From the NCBI RefSeq assembly GCF_902706195.1, contig NZ_CACSJO010000013.1:1-64000 (forward strand): 64,000 nucleotides of DNA, written 5' to 3'. The notes beneath the pieces were generated by a model, which ran no database searches, was not told the origin of the DNA, and saw only the letters and a program-made list of their open reading frames with translations. The position numbers and the translations under genes were made by a program. The stretch comes from Novosphingobium sp. 18050. GTDB taxonomy: Bacteria > Pseudomonadota > Alphaproteobacteria > Sphingomonadales > Sphingomonadaceae. Every line of letters starts with the position of its first letter. Positions within the stretch are counted from its first letter, which is position 1. Positions 55,376 to 64,000 of this stretch are shown here, piece after piece.

Positions 55376-56968
55376 TTAGTGCTTGAAATGGCGCATTCCG
55401 GTGAAGACCATCGCCAGGCCAGCTTCATTAGCGGCGGCGATCACTTCGTCGTCGCGGATTGAGCCGCCCGGCTGGATGACGGCGGTGGCGCCAGCCTCTG
55501 CCGCAGCAAGCAGGCCATCGGCGAACGGGAAGAAGGCGTCCGATGCGACCGCGGACCCGACCGTGCGCGAGGCGTCCCAGCCGAACTTCTCGGCCGCTTC
55601 AGCAGCCTTCATCGCGGCGATGCGCGAGCTGTCGCGGCGGTTCATCTGGCCTGCGCCGATGCCGGCGGTGACGCCGTCCTTTGCATAGACGATGGCGTTG
55701 GACTTCACATGGCGCGCCACGGTCCAGGCGAACAGGCAATCGGCCAGTTCGCGGTCGGTCGGGGCGCGCTTGGTCACCACCTTGAGGTCATCGAAACCGA
55801 TCGCGCCGGCATCGCGGCCCTGTACCAGCAGGCCGCCGGTGATCGGCTTGACGGTCAGACCGGCGCGGCGCGGATCGGGCAGTTCGCCGGTCAGCAGCAG
55901 GCGCAGGTTCTTCTTTTTGGCGAAGAAGGCGCGGGCTTCCTCATCGGCATCGGGGGCGACGACGACTTCGGTGAAGATCTGGCAGATCGCCTCGGCAGTG
56001 GGCCCATCGAGCAGCGTGTTCACCGCGACGATGCCGCCGAAGGCCGAGACGTCGTCACAGGCGAGCGCACCCTGCCAGGCTTCGAGCAGGCTATCACCCT
56101 GGGCCACGCCGCAGGGGTTGGCGTGCTTGACGATGATGACGGCCGGCTTCTGGCCCTTGAACTCGGCGGCGAGTTCGAAGGCGGCGTCGGCGTCGTTGTA
56201 GTTGTTGTAGGACAGTTCCTTGCCCTGCACCTGCTCGGCCTGGGCCAGGCCCTTGGTGAACGGGCCGACCGGCGTATAGAGCGCGGCCTTCTGGTGCGGG
56301 TTCTCACCGTAGCGCAGCGTGGTGGCAAGGCGGCCGTTGACGCTGAGCATCTCGGGGAACTCGACGCCCTGATCGCTGAACGCGAACCACTGTGCGATCA
56401 TCGAATCGTAAGCGGCGGTCTGCGCGAAGGCGCGCGCGGCCAGCAGCTTGCGGAAGGGCAGGGTGGTGCCGCCGTCGGTCGCGTCCAGTTCGGCGATGAG
56501 GCCGGCGTAGTCCTTGGGGTCGGTGACGATGGCGACGAAGGCGTGGTTCTTGGCCGCCGAGCGCACCATCGAAGGGCCGCCGATGTCGATGTTCTCGATC
56601 ACCTCGTCCCGGTCTGCGCCCTTGGCCACGGTCGCCTCGAAGGGGTAGAGGTTGACGACGACGAGGTCGATGGCGCCGATCGCATGCTCGGCCATGGCGG
56701 CGGCATGTTCGGCATTGTCGCGCACGGCCAGCAGGCCGCCGTGGACCATCGGGTGCAGCGTCTTGACGCGGCCGTCCATCATCTCGGGGAAGCCGGTGAT
56801 CTCGGAGATGTCCTTCACCGTCAGGCCGGCTTCGCGCAGCGCCTTGGCGGTGCCGCCGGTGGAGACCAGTTCCACTCCGCGCGCGCTGAGAACCTGGCCC
56901 AGTTCGGCAAGCCCCGTCTTGTCGGAGACGGATAGCAGGGCACGGCGGATCTGGACTGTATCGGTCAT
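55376..56968 (-). CDS. purH: Bifunctional AICAR transformylase/IMP cyclohydrolase
   Basis: The last two steps of IMP synthesis. 530 residues: an N-terminal IMP cyclohydrolase domain ([58 protein letters not shown]) and a C-terminal AICAR transformylase domain with catalytic Lys-His in [13 protein letters not shown], plus [12 protein letters not shown] and [10 protein letters not shown]. Standard length and order. Confidence 0.96.
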   Translation of the reverse strand: MTDTVQIRRALLSVSDKTGLAELGQVLSARGVELVSTGGTAKALREAGLTVKDISEITGFPEMMDGRVKTLHPMVHGGLLAVRDNAEHAAAMAEHAIGAIDLVVVNLYPFEATVAKGADRDEVIENIDIGGPSMVRSAAKNHAFVAIVTDPKDYAGLIAELDATDGGTTLPFRKLLAARAFAQTAAYDSMIAQWFAFSDQGVEFPEMLSVNGRLATTLRYGENPHQKAALYTPVGPFTKGLAQAEQVQGKELSYNNYNDADAAFELAAEFKGQKPAVIIVKHANPCGVAQGDSLLEAWQGALACDDVSAFGGIVAVNTLLDGPTAEAICQIFTEVVVAPDADEEARAFFAKKKNLRLLLTGELPDPRRAGLTVKPITGGLLVQGRDAGAIGFDDLKVVTKRAPTDRELADCLFAWTVARHVKSNAIVYAKDGVTAGIGAGQMNRRDSSRIAAMKAAEAAEKFGWDASRTVGSAVASDAFFPFADGLLAAAEAGATAVIQPGGSIRDDEVIAAANEAGLAMVFTGMRHFKH

Positions 56969-57082
56969 CGGACGGCTTCCTTGCGGCAGGTTCTTTGCGC
57001 GGGCCTTTAGGGCGGCGGGGGAAGAGGGGCAAGTGCGCCGGGGTGCTTTGTCCGATACGGCGGGCCTGGCGCCCGCCGCGGC

Positions 57083-58951
57083 TTAGTTCATCTTCTTGAG
57101 CACCCAGCCAAACGTGCCGCCGCCGCGTGAGACCATGCCCTGGATGACGAGCTGCTGCGTCGCTTGAGGACGCCCTTGCCCGTCGACCCACAGCGAATCC
57201 TCGACTGTGACTTCGCCGCCTTCGGTATTGGCGCCCGAGCGGAACTGCCAGTAGCTGCCGTCGGGCAGCGAGAGGCCTGCGCCCTGTCCGTCGGCGGTGA
57301 GGTTCACGTCGACTTCGGGGCCGAGGTGGAAGCGGATCGCGAAGCTCACCATGCCGCGCTTGCCCTTGCGGCCGGAGGGCAGCAGCAAGTCTTCACCGCG
57401 CAGTTCGCTGCCGTCGTCGCGCAGCAGCAGGATGCGTTGGTGGGTGAGGCCGTAGCGCGCGGCATAGCCATTATGGCTGGCCTCGAGCCGGGTCGCGGTA
57501 GAACCCTTTTCCTGCGCGAGGGTCTTGCGGTCGAGCGCGACTTCGGTGACGCCCGAGCCGATCATGCCGCCGATCAGGATCGCGGTGGAATTGGCATCGT
57601 CGAGCGTCAGCGTCGAATGCGCTGCCGTTGCCCGCAGGCCCTGTTCGAGGCGGACGGGCACAAGACCGCCGCCGCTGGCCGCGCCGCCGCAGTTGACGAT
57701 CAGGCGGTGCGGACCGTGCGACATTTCGAATGCCAGCGTCGAAGCGCAGCCGAAGCGGGCATGGGCGGGCATCGGCGGGGGCGCAGTATCGAACTGCAGG
57801 ATGGACTTGTGCGCCGTCACGCGCTGATAACCCCACTGGCGCACGTCGCGCAGGGGGCGGGTGCGCACGCCGCTGGCCTTGACGAGGCCTTCGACATCCT
57901 CGGCGGAGACCGCCCAGCCGCCCTGCCACGAACCCAGCGAGCCGTCGCCGTGCGTGAGCGCCAGAAGCGGCGGAACCAGCAGTTCGATCACCCGCTCCAC
58001 CGAAGTCGGAGCATCGCGGCGGGTCGCCTGGTAGCAGTTGCGCAGCCGCACCAGCAGCGCGATCGCCTCCATCTGCGCCAGCGGGCTGCGGGCCAGGACA
58101 CCGCCGTCGTCGCCCATCAGCTCGCCCAGAGCCTTGATAAGCCCGGCCTCGCCGTAGAGGCGGCGCGGGCGGCCATCGGGCAGCAGCAGGCCGGCCGCGA
58201 CGATACCGCACCAGCCGGCGACTTCCGCCAGTCCGTCCTCGCCGTGGGTGACATGGCGGTCGAGCCAGCGCGCGGTGGCGGCGATGTGGGCGAGGGTGCG
58301 CACGCGCAGCGCCTTGTCGCCGGACATGATCAGCGGCGCATGGGCAAGCCAGTTGGCGATTCGCGCGCCGGTGTTGCCAACGCTCCACGCCGGGCCCTTG
58401 CCGGGCTTGGCGGGCGGCTTGGGGTTGGCCTGGAGCCAGGCGGTGAGAATGCGTTCGGCAACCGGCGCGGCCTGTTCGCGCGGGGCGCAGGATTCCAGGT
58501 CGGTCAGCCAGGAGAAGGAATGGACCACCTTTTCCAGCGGCGGGGTCACGCGCTGGGCGCCGGCATAGTCGACTTGCGCGACCGGGGTCTTGGCGCCGTG
58601 GACAATGAAATGGCCGGCGCGGATCGCGGTGCCGGCGGCGCGGTTGCCGGGCAGGGTATTGCTCACCGTCGCAAGCAGGCGGGTGCGCGCCTTTTTGCCC
58701 ATCGGTGCGCCGAGCATCGATCCCGGCACACCCATGCGGTAGGCCATGCGGATCAGTTTTTCGCCCATGCCCACCGAGGGCGGCGAGAAATCGACCAGCG
58801 CCAGTGCGCGCCCCGGCTCGATATGGCCGGGTTCGATCACTTCTGCATGAGGGGTGTGCGCAGGAGGAATGGGCGCCGGGCGCCGTAAGGCGGGGGCTTC
58901 GGGTTCATCCACTCTGCCGTTCACTGCACCCTCCTCCGCCACCTGCGACAT
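57083..58951 (-). CDS. Heparinase II/III-family protein
   Basis: 622 residues. A helical toroid-like N-terminal half (NWLAHAPLIMSGDKALR, WLDRHVTHGEDGLAEVAGWCGI) precedes the beta-sandwich Hepar_II_III domain (HGPHRLIVNCGGAASGG, AAHSTLTLDDANS, SHNGYAARYGLTHQRILLL). The conserved H-x-T-L and SHNGY/YGLTH elements are those of polysaccharide lyases of this group. It could cleave or process an exopolysaccharide. No signal peptide is evident in the chosen start. 65 bases separate it from rpe upstream, so they may share a transcript. Confidence 0.85.
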   Translation of the reverse strand: MSQVAEEGAVNGRVDEPEAPALRRPAPIPPAHTPHAEVIEPGHIEPGRALALVDFSPPSVGMGEKLIRMAYRMGVPGSMLGAPMGKKARTRLLATVSNTLPGNRAAGTAIRAGHFIVHGAKTPVAQVDYAGAQRVTPPLEKVVHSFSWLTDLESCAPREQAAPVAERILTAWLQANPKPPAKPGKGPAWSVGNTGARIANWLAHAPLIMSGDKALRVRTLAHIAATARWLDRHVTHGEDGLAEVAGWCGIVAAGLLLPDGRPRRLYGEAGLIKALGELMGDDGGVLARSPLAQMEAIALLVRLRNCYQATRRDAPTSVERVIELLVPPLLALTHGDGSLGSWQGGWAVSAEDVEGLVKASGVRTRPLRDVRQWGYQRVTAHKSILQFDTAPPPMPAHARFGCASTLAFEMSHGPHRLIVNCGGAASGGGLVPVRLEQGLRATAAHSTLTLDDANSTAILIGGMIGSGVTEVALDRKTLAQEKGSTATRLEASHNGYAARYGLTHQRILLLRDDGSELRGEDLLLPSGRKGKRGMVSFAIRFHLGPEVDVNLTADGQGAGLSLPDGSYWQFRSGANTEGGEVTVEDSLWVDGQGRPQATQQLVIQGMVSRGGGTFGWVLKKMN

Positions 58952-59016
58952 GGGAATCGCCCGGGACGGGTCCGGGTTCCTTGCCGCAGGGCGAAGAGGG
59001 GTGCGAGTGTCCACTC

Positions 59017-59679
59017 TTATGCCAGGCCCTTGAGCGTCTTGATATTCGCGGCGTACTGCGACGGACCGCCGCGGAAGGTCGCCGATCCGGCCACCAGCAC
59101 GTCGGCACCGGCCGAAACGCATAGCGGGGCGGTCTTCGCATCGACGCCGCCGTCGACTTCCAGGCGGATATCGCGGCCGGACTTGTCGATCATCTTGCGG
59201 ACGGCCTCGATCTTGCGAAGCTGGCTGGAGATGAAGCTCTGCCCGCCGAAACCGGGGTTCACGCTCATGATGAGCACCAGGTCGATGTCGTCGATCAGAT
59301 AGTCGAGCATCTTGGCCGGGGTTGCCGGGTTGAGCGAGATGCCCGCCTTTTTGCCCAGGTTCCTGATCGTCTGCACAGTGCGGTGGATGTGCGGGCCGGC
59401 CTCGGGATGGACGGTGATATAGTCCGCGCCGGCATCGGCGAAAGCTTCGAGATAGCTGTCGACCGGCGAGATCATCAGGTGCACGTCGAAGACCTTCGCG
59501 CTGTGCGGGCGCAGGGCCTTCACGACAGCGGGGCCGATCGTGATGTTGGGCACGAAGTGGCCGTCCATCACATCGACGTGGATCCAGTCGGCTCCTGCTT
59601 CGTCGATGGCGCGCACTTCCTCGCCGAGCCGAGCGAAGTCGGCGGACAGGATCGAGGGGGAAATCAGGGGTATTGTCAT
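59017..59679 (-). CDS. rpe: Ribulose-phosphate 3-epimerase
   Basis: Interconverts ribulose 5-phosphate and xylulose 5-phosphate. 220 residues as a TIM barrel with [35 protein letters not shown] (metal ligands His/Asp), [33 protein letters not shown] and GSATFRGG. All ligand positions are intact. Confidence 0.96.
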   Translation of the reverse strand: MTIPLISPSILSADFARLGEEVRAIDEAGADWIHVDVMDGHFVPNITIGPAVVKALRPHSAKVFDVHLMISPVDSYLEAFADAGADYITVHPEAGPHIHRTVQTIRNLGKKAGISLNPATPAKMLDYLIDDIDLVLIMSVNPGFGGQSFISSQLRKIEAVRKMIDKSGRDIRLEVDGGVDAKTAPLCVSAGADVLVAGSATFRGGPSQYAANIKTLKGLA

Positions 59680-59968
59680 GGCAGGGTTACGGAGCTCCTC
59701 GCTTTACACGAATACGCCACCACATGTTGGGGGGACAAGCATGGGAGGGGCCGTTTTCCACACGCGATATTGGGTCAAGCCGGGCAAGGGGGCACTATCT
59801 GCACTCTTGCGGCGGGCCGGGCCTTTCAGTCGGCGGAGCGGGAAATTCAGTAGCCATTCACGGCGCTTCGGGCATTTATGCCCCATGAAACGGGTTTACG
59901 ACATGCCCCGCCGCATGGGGCGAGCCACCGGCACCGACCCGGCCGCAAATTCATTACACGGAAGAGAA

Positions 59969-60505
59969 ATGACCACGACCAGTCGCACGACCAGTTTGGG
60001 GGCACCGTTTGCCATCCCTTTCAGAATCTCCACAGCCCTGGCGCTCGTCGCTGCGGGAGGCCTTGCCATGCCGGCTTCGGCACAGGGCGAGTACCGCAAC
60101 GAGATTCGCAACGAGATGAGCCGCTGCTCCGCCGACAAGGGGCCGGGGCTGATGGTCACCGTAGACGGCATCAAGGCCTCGTCGGGGACGGTGCGCGTGC
60201 AGGCCTACCGGGCGAATGCGGGCGAATGGCTGGTGAAGGGCAAGTGGCTTTCGCGGATCGAAGTGCCGGCGCGTGCGGGCACCATGTCTTTCTGTGTCCC
60301 GCTGCCGGCCTCGGGCACGTACGGCGTTGCGGTGCGCCATGACGTCAACGGCAATGGCGACACCGATATCAGCACCGATGGCGGGGCGATGTCGAACAAT
60401 CCCTCGATCAACATCTTCAACCTCGGCAAGCCCAGCTACAGCAAGGTTGGCGTGCCGGTGGGCGGCTCGGTCAAGTCGATCCGTATTCAGATGAAGTATA
60501 TGTAG
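59969..60505 (+). CDS. Exported DUF2141 protein
   Basis: 178 residues: a signal sequence ending AGGLAMPASAQG, then a beta-sandwich domain of the DUF2141 family with GTVRVQAYRANAGEWL, the FCVPLPASGTYGVAVRHDVNGNGDTD stretch (the D-x-N-x-N-x-x-x-D pattern may bind Ca) and NPSINIFNLGKPSYSKVGVPV. GAAGAG lies 4 bases ahead of the ATG. Function unknown. The 289 bases before it (59680-59968) show only the presumed divergent promoters. Confidence 0.82.
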   Translation: MTTTSRTTSLGAPFAIPFRISTALALVAAGGLAMPASAQGEYRNEIRNEMSRCSADKGPGLMVTVDGIKASSGTVRVQAYRANAGEWLVKGKWLSRIEVPARAGTMSFCVPLPASGTYGVAVRHDVNGNGDTDISTDGGAMSNNPSINIFNLGKPSYSKVGVPVGGSVKSIRIQMKYM

Positions 60506-60512
60506 TTCTTCC

Positions 60513-60535
60513 CGGGCGGGGAGGGAGACCGCCCG
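60513..60535. terminator. Hairpin between convergent genes
   Basis: CGGGCGG (60513-60519) pairs with CCGCCCG (60529-60535) across a 9-base loop between the DUF2141 gene and the convergent NTP-transferase gene. No T-tract. Confidence 0.45.
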
Positions 60536-60596
60536 CAGGATGGCGAAAGGGAATTTCGCTTTACGCGAGGTCCGGTGGGGCTGCGACTCCCCTCTG

Positions 60597-61388
60597 TCAG
60601 CCCTGCGGGCCGCCACCTCCCCGGGGCCGGGAGGACAGGCGCTCTGTCAAAATCGTCCGTGCATCCGCGAGGTCGGATGGTTTGTCGACATCCACCGCGG
60701 CCAGCCCGTCGCGCGCCGCGACGAGGCTGGCGTTCACGCCGATGCGCCTGCCCAGCTTCGCGATCGCTGCCGCCAGCGTCAGCCGGCCCAGCGCATAGCC
60801 CAGCAGCATCCCCAGCCCCAGCCGCGCGGCGATGCGCCAGGGGCGCTTGCGGTCGGCCTCGACCATCTTCCAGGTCTCGATCGCCAGCCCGGCATGGCCG
60901 CTCGCCAGCAGGAACAGGTTGCAGCCTGACCACTGCCCGTCGGCAAAGCGCAGATAGGTGCGCTTGCTGCCGGGCATGGCAGCCTCGATCGCCTCGCGCC
61001 GGGCGAGCAGTATCGCGACGTCGCTGCCCTCGGGTGTATCATTCAGAAAATCGCGCACCCATTCGCCGCGCAGCAGCGCATGGTCGCTGGTGGTGACGAG
61101 CAGCGGCGCGCCCAGCGCATCGAGGCCGACGGCTACGCTGGCGCTGGGCCCGGTGCCGGTCGCCAGCACTTCGCAGCCGAGCAGCAGGGCGAGTGCCCGC
61201 ACCTTGTCGTCGCTGGCCGAGACCGCGATCCGCTCTATCCCGGCGTCGCGCAGGGCGTGGACGACATGGGTGAGCATCGGCTGCCCGGCGATCTCCACCA
61301 GCGACTTGTGCGCGACCCCTTCGGCCTCGGCGACCGGGTCGGGCGCGCCGGGGCGGGAACCGGCGAGGATGAGAGCAGAAGGCTTCAC
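60597..61388 (-). CDS. NTP transferase domain protein
   Basis: 263 residues with a MobA/GlmU-like nucleotidyltransferase fold: ALILAGSRPG at the start, AHKSLVEIAGQPMLTHVVHAL (the Lys of the sugar/alcohol-phosphate transferase signature), LLVTTSDHALL, and AAVDVDKPSDLADA near the end. It could make a CDP- or other NDP-activated headgroup. Its GTG start overlaps the stop of the upstream gene (GTGA). Together with the lipid kinase and a probable CDP-alcohol phosphatidyltransferase, it suggests lipid headgroup synthesis (inference). Confidence 0.82.
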   Translation of the reverse strand: MKPSALILAGSRPGAPDPVAEAEGVAHKSLVEIAGQPMLTHVVHALRDAGIERIAVSASDDKVRALALLLGCEVLATGTGPSASVAVGLDALGAPLLVTTSDHALLRGEWVRDFLNDTPEGSDVAILLARREAIEAAMPGSKRTYLRFADGQWSGCNLFLLASGHAGLAIETWKMVEADRKRPWRIAARLGLGMLLGYALGRLTLAAAIAKLGRRIGVNASLVAARDGLAAVDVDKPSDLADARTILTERLSSRPRGGGGPQG

Positions 61389-62332
61389 CGCGTATCTCCC
61401 GCATTTGCCAGTGCCTTGCGGCCGCGCCAGACCTGCCACAGCACGCCGGGCGCGCTCAGCACCGGATGACGCTCGCGCCAGGGGGTTATCGTGACGGCAA
61501 CGCCGGTGTGGCGCTCAATCTTCCAGGCGGCGTAGAGCGAGGCGCCCTCGAACGTGGTCGAGGCCTTGAGCAGGCGCAGCACGTTGTAGGGCTTGCCCAG
61601 CCGCTGGCGGCGCTTCCACCAGGCCAGGGTCCGGGCGCGGTCGCGCTCTGTGAGTTCGGGGCGGATCGTGCCGCCCGCGCCGCGCGTGAAGCGGATCGAC
61701 TGCGCCGTCAGCGCCAGCGGCAGCAGTCCGTCGAAGTGGGCGCGGTTGGCGGCGAGAATCGAATCCTCGCGGCCTGCCTTCTCGACGCGGAATTCTGCGG
61801 CATAAGTGGCGCGGAACAAGGCGCGCCAGTAATCCTCGGGCGTCCCTGCCTCGGGTCCGAGGGCGACGGCGAGTCGTGCAGCGGTGCGTGAAGCCTGCCC
61901 CGCCGCCTCGGCGATGAGCGCGCCGGCGGCTTGGTCCTGCTGCCAGGCAAGGGCGCTGGGCTGGACGAAGCGGGCCCAGATCGTGGTGTCGATCCGCTCT
62001 CCGGCGGCGGCGGCGCGGAACGTTTCCAGCGCCATAGTCGCGACTTTCGCGCGCAGGGGAACCCCGTCATGGGCCCATTCGTGATAGCTGACGCGCGGCC
62101 AGATCCGTTCGACCTGAGGCCCCGGCAGCAGCACGTAGAAATCGAGTACGCCTTCCAGCGATCCGGTGCGCAAGTTGGAGCCGTAAAACAGCACGCCCAG
62201 AGCGCCCGCATCACGGGCCAGCCGCTCGGCAAAGGCGCGCACCTGCGGCACCACGTCGCGGGCCAGCGCTGCCGCAGTGCGGTCTGCAAGGGTTTCGGAT
62301 CCGTAGAGGTCGTCGCTCATTCGGGCGTGCAT
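61385..62332 (-). CDS. Nucleotidyltransferase-like protein (Tam41-like?)
   Basis: 315 residues. The segment ALGVLFYGSNLRTGSLEGVLDFYVLLPG has the G-S-x(n)-D-x-Y layout of the nucleotidyltransferase superfamily and recalls the motif of Tam41-type phosphatidate cytidylyltransferases; WARFVQPSALAWQQD and KLL-KASTTFEGASLYAAWKIERHTG follow. No membrane helix is evident. The link to Tam41 rests on motif likeness only. It is translationally coupled to the NTP transferase. An ATG at 62320 is an alternative start. Confidence 0.6.
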   Translation of the reverse strand: MHARMSDDLYGSETLADRTAAALARDVVPQVRAFAERLARDAGALGVLFYGSNLRTGSLEGVLDFYVLLPGPQVERIWPRVSYHEWAHDGVPLRAKVATMALETFRAAAAGERIDTTIWARFVQPSALAWQQDQAAGALIAEAAGQASRTAARLAVALGPEAGTPEDYWRALFRATYAAEFRVEKAGREDSILAANRAHFDGLLPLALTAQSIRFTRGAGGTIRPELTERDRARTLAWWKRRQRLGKPYNVLRLLKASTTFEGASLYAAWKIERHTGVAVTITPWRERHPVLSAPGVLWQVWRGRKALANAGDTR

Positions 62333-62369
62333 CGTGCAGGCCTGCTGTCAATGCAAGCCCAGGGCTGCG

Positions 62370-63470
62370 TCAGGGCACCACGAAGTTGATCTGCGGGCCT
62401 TCGTCCAGCACGTAGCGACCGGCGGGGAAAGCCTCGCCGTCGAGGATGAACGCGCCGCCGATGTCAAGGTCGATGTTGTTCACGCTGAAACGCTTGGCGC
62501 CGTTGCGGGTCAGGAACTTGCCCTGGAGGCCGAACATGATCGCCGGCAACAGCGCGACGATCCAGCGCACCGGCGAATCCATCACTGCCAGCTTGAGGCC
62601 CGCGCCGGGATTGCGTCCGAACGGCCGCGCGCCCAGCGGGAAGCGCTCGAATGTGGTGGCGAAAGTCAGGAAACGCTCACCGGGATTACCGCGCCCGTCA
62701 TAAGGCAGATGGCGGCCGGTGCGGCGATCGACGATGCGGGTGGGCGTGCAGGCGCGCCAGATATTCCCGGCGCGGCCGAACAGGGCGCCGACGATGGCGG
62801 CCAGAATGGAAAGACCCACGGCGAAGCTGTTGAAGGCGCCGCGGCGGTGGGCTTCCTGCCCGGCCTCGGTGGCCAGTGCGAAGATGCCGGTGCCCAGCAC
62901 GAAGCCGAGGACACCGCGTCCCTTGCCGTCGGCCGGGGTTAGACGCATCGGTCGGCGGGCCAGGGTTTCACCCCGGTGCGCGGCGGCCATCGCCTGGGTC
63001 AGCGACCAATGGTTGGGCAGGCCCAGGTCGACCGCGAGTGCGTTGGTCTTGCCCTTGGGCAGGACCACGAAAGTCGGCCAGTCGTCCCCGAAAATGTCGG
63101 CGCCGCAGGACAGCACATCGCGTACAGTGCCGTCGCCGCCGTCGACCACGAGGTAGTCGATGCCGCGCCGGGCGAATTCCGCCAGCGTGTAATGCAGTTC
63201 CTCGCGGGTGCTGGGCGTCTGCGTCAGGATGTTGGAGCAATCCGCCATTTCGGGCTTCTTGCCCTTGTTGCGGTGGCTGCGTGGATTGCGCACGATACCG
63301 ACGAGCGGAACCGCCCGTCCACGGCGTGCGGGGCGGACCGTGTGGGCGCCGCCATGGCGGCCAAGCTCACCGAAGATCGGCAGCGTCTCAAATTCGTAAA
63401 TGCTTCCGTGCACGGCCGCTATGTAGTGACGCCCGGCCGTAAAATCATCAATAAACATGCTCTGACACAT
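62370..63470 (-). CDS. Diacylglycerol/ceramide kinase-like lipid kinase
   Basis: 366 residues: a catalytic domain of the DAGK/sphingosine-kinase family with VGIVRNPRSHRNKG, IDYLVVDGGDGTVRDVLS (nucleotide loop) and VVLPKGKTNALAVDLGLP, and a C-terminal beta domain with DGEAFPAGRY (acidic Asp-Gly-Glu). It phosphorylates a lipid alcohol; diacylglycerol or, in a sphingolipid-making organism, ceramide are both plausible. The N-terminal 50 residues are not conserved, so the true start may be nearer VPLVGIVRNPRS. Confidence 0.85.
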   Translation of the reverse strand: MCQSMFIDDFTAGRHYIAAVHGSIYEFETLPIFGELGRHGGAHTVRPARRGRAVPLVGIVRNPRSHRNKGKKPEMADCSNILTQTPSTREELHYTLAEFARRGIDYLVVDGGDGTVRDVLSCGADIFGDDWPTFVVLPKGKTNALAVDLGLPNHWSLTQAMAAAHRGETLARRPMRLTPADGKGRGVLGFVLGTGIFALATEAGQEAHRRGAFNSFAVGLSILAAIVGALFGRAGNIWRACTPTRIVDRRTGRHLPYDGRGNPGERFLTFATTFERFPLGARPFGRNPGAGLKLAVMDSPVRWIVALLPAIMFGLQGKFLTRNGAKRFSVNNIDLDIGGAFILDGEAFPAGRYVLDEGPQINFVVP

Positions 63471-63563
63471 TAAAGTTACAGTTCGATGGCAGCTGTTGCC
63501 GGGCAGACACGTTCGCCCCGCTGCAATTGCCAGCCTGCCTGCGACCGACTACGGGCTGGGGTC

Positions 63564-64000
63564 ATGGTGCAGGAAAAGCAGGCAATGCCGGTCGTTACGA
63601 TCGGTGAGAATTTCGTGAAGCTCTGGGGTCTGACGATGGCCAGGCGCGTGGCGCGGATCGCGCGGGCGGCAGGGCTGGTTTCGCTGGACGAGGTGCCTGC
63701 AGGCCCCGCGATCCTCTCCAACGCGGCCCATGCCTGGGACCCGGCGTGGTTTGGAAACATCACCGACAGGCCCGGCGTGGTGCTCACTTTGGGGGGTATT
63801 CCGGCGCTCGCCCATGCCGCGGATGGCGGACAGGCTGCCCGAATCGCGCAGGCCATGATGCAGGGCACGCCGCTGGCGGATACCTCCGGTCTGGACGTGA
63901 TCGCCTACGAGGACGGCCCGACCGTCGAGAACAAGCAGCTCAGGAAGCGCGAGACGCCGTTCCTCATGCCGCTCGTCCCCGAAACGGTACGTGCGATCGA
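63564..64000 (+). CDS. CDP-alcohol phosphatidyltransferase, N-terminal part (partial)
   Basis: Open from the ATG at 63564 to the window end (145 complete codons); the 3' end is outside. The visible part has VVTIGENFVKLWGLTMARRVARIARAAG and ends RKRETPFLMPLVPETVRAI, which I associate with the long soluble front of CDP-alcohol phosphatidyltransferases in sphingomonads and relatives. The membrane catalytic domain with D-G-x(2)-A-R would follow and cannot be checked here. It is divergent from the lipid kinase with a 93-base gap, fitting a shared lipid pathway. Confidence 0.6.
   Translation, partial: MVQEKQAMPVVTIGENFVKLWGLTMARRVARIARAAGLVSLDEVPAGPAILSNAAHAWDPAWFGNITDRPGVVLTLGGIPALAHAADGGQAARIAQAMMQGTPLADTSGLDVIAYEDGPTVENKQLRKRETPFLMPLVPETVRAI

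Overview
The window is about 64 kb of high-GC alphaproteobacterial chromosome, most likely from a sphingomonad (Novosphingobium/Sphingobium type). Support for this is an alphaproteobacterial initiator tRNA, a RegB/RegA pair next to an FnrL-type regulator, a cbb3 oxidase cluster, PilZ proteins, a POT peptide transporter, and a lipid cluster at the right edge of the kind expected in sphingolipid makers. Genes are dense, with many 1-4 base stop/start overlaps. Only one decayed insertion sequence (268-1300) is present. No phage, plasmid or CRISPR locus is visible.

Left part (1-2.7 kb): initiator tRNA-Met with its terminator, a broken IS3-family element with both inverted repeats, and an MHS-type MFS transporter. 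Respiratory island (2.9-21.6 kb): cyoABCD (heme-copper quinol oxidase), a SURF1 assembly factor, the redox two-component pair regB-regA, fnrL, a GtrA-like protein, ompW facing away, then ccoNOQP, ccoGHIS (cbb3 oxidase and its copper/assembly genes), a tiny secreted Cys-containing protein and hemN. Low- and high-affinity terminal oxidases thus sit beside the O2 and redox regulators expected to balance them. Likely FNR boxes lie upstream of ccoN and, as a perfect 14-mer, at 21991-22004.

Middle part (21.6-46.9 kb): a PilZ protein, an unannotated plus-strand segment that looks like an FNR-controlled small RNA, an M23 peptidase, the overlapping set glnE-bcp-DUF455, an M28 peptidase with agmatine deiminase, a bestrophin operon, a spermidine-synthase-like gene with thrS (preceded by a threonine-rich leader peptide), a membrane protein/Xre pair, a GT-C glycosyltransferase, a hydrolase-TPR-luciferase-like run, a ferredoxin-reductase-like flavoprotein, queG divergent from an ABC exporter, msrB followed by a 73-bp tandem repeat made from its own 3' end, a double-PilZ protein, tRNA-Leu(UAA) and ihfB.

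Right part (47-64 kb): a POT peptide transporter, two exported amidohydrolase-fold proteins, dxs, a Zur-type regulator, purH, a heparinase II/III-like protein, rpe, a DUF2141 protein, and a lipid-headgroup-like cluster (NTP transferase, Tam41-like protein, lipid kinase, and the start of a probable CDP-alcohol phosphatidyltransferase cut by the window edge).

The observations I rate highest are the candidate FnrL-dependent small RNA (about 22039-22142), the thrS leader-peptide attenuator (34661-34792), and the lipid cluster at the right end. All assignments rest on reading motifs and context by eye; no database search was run.
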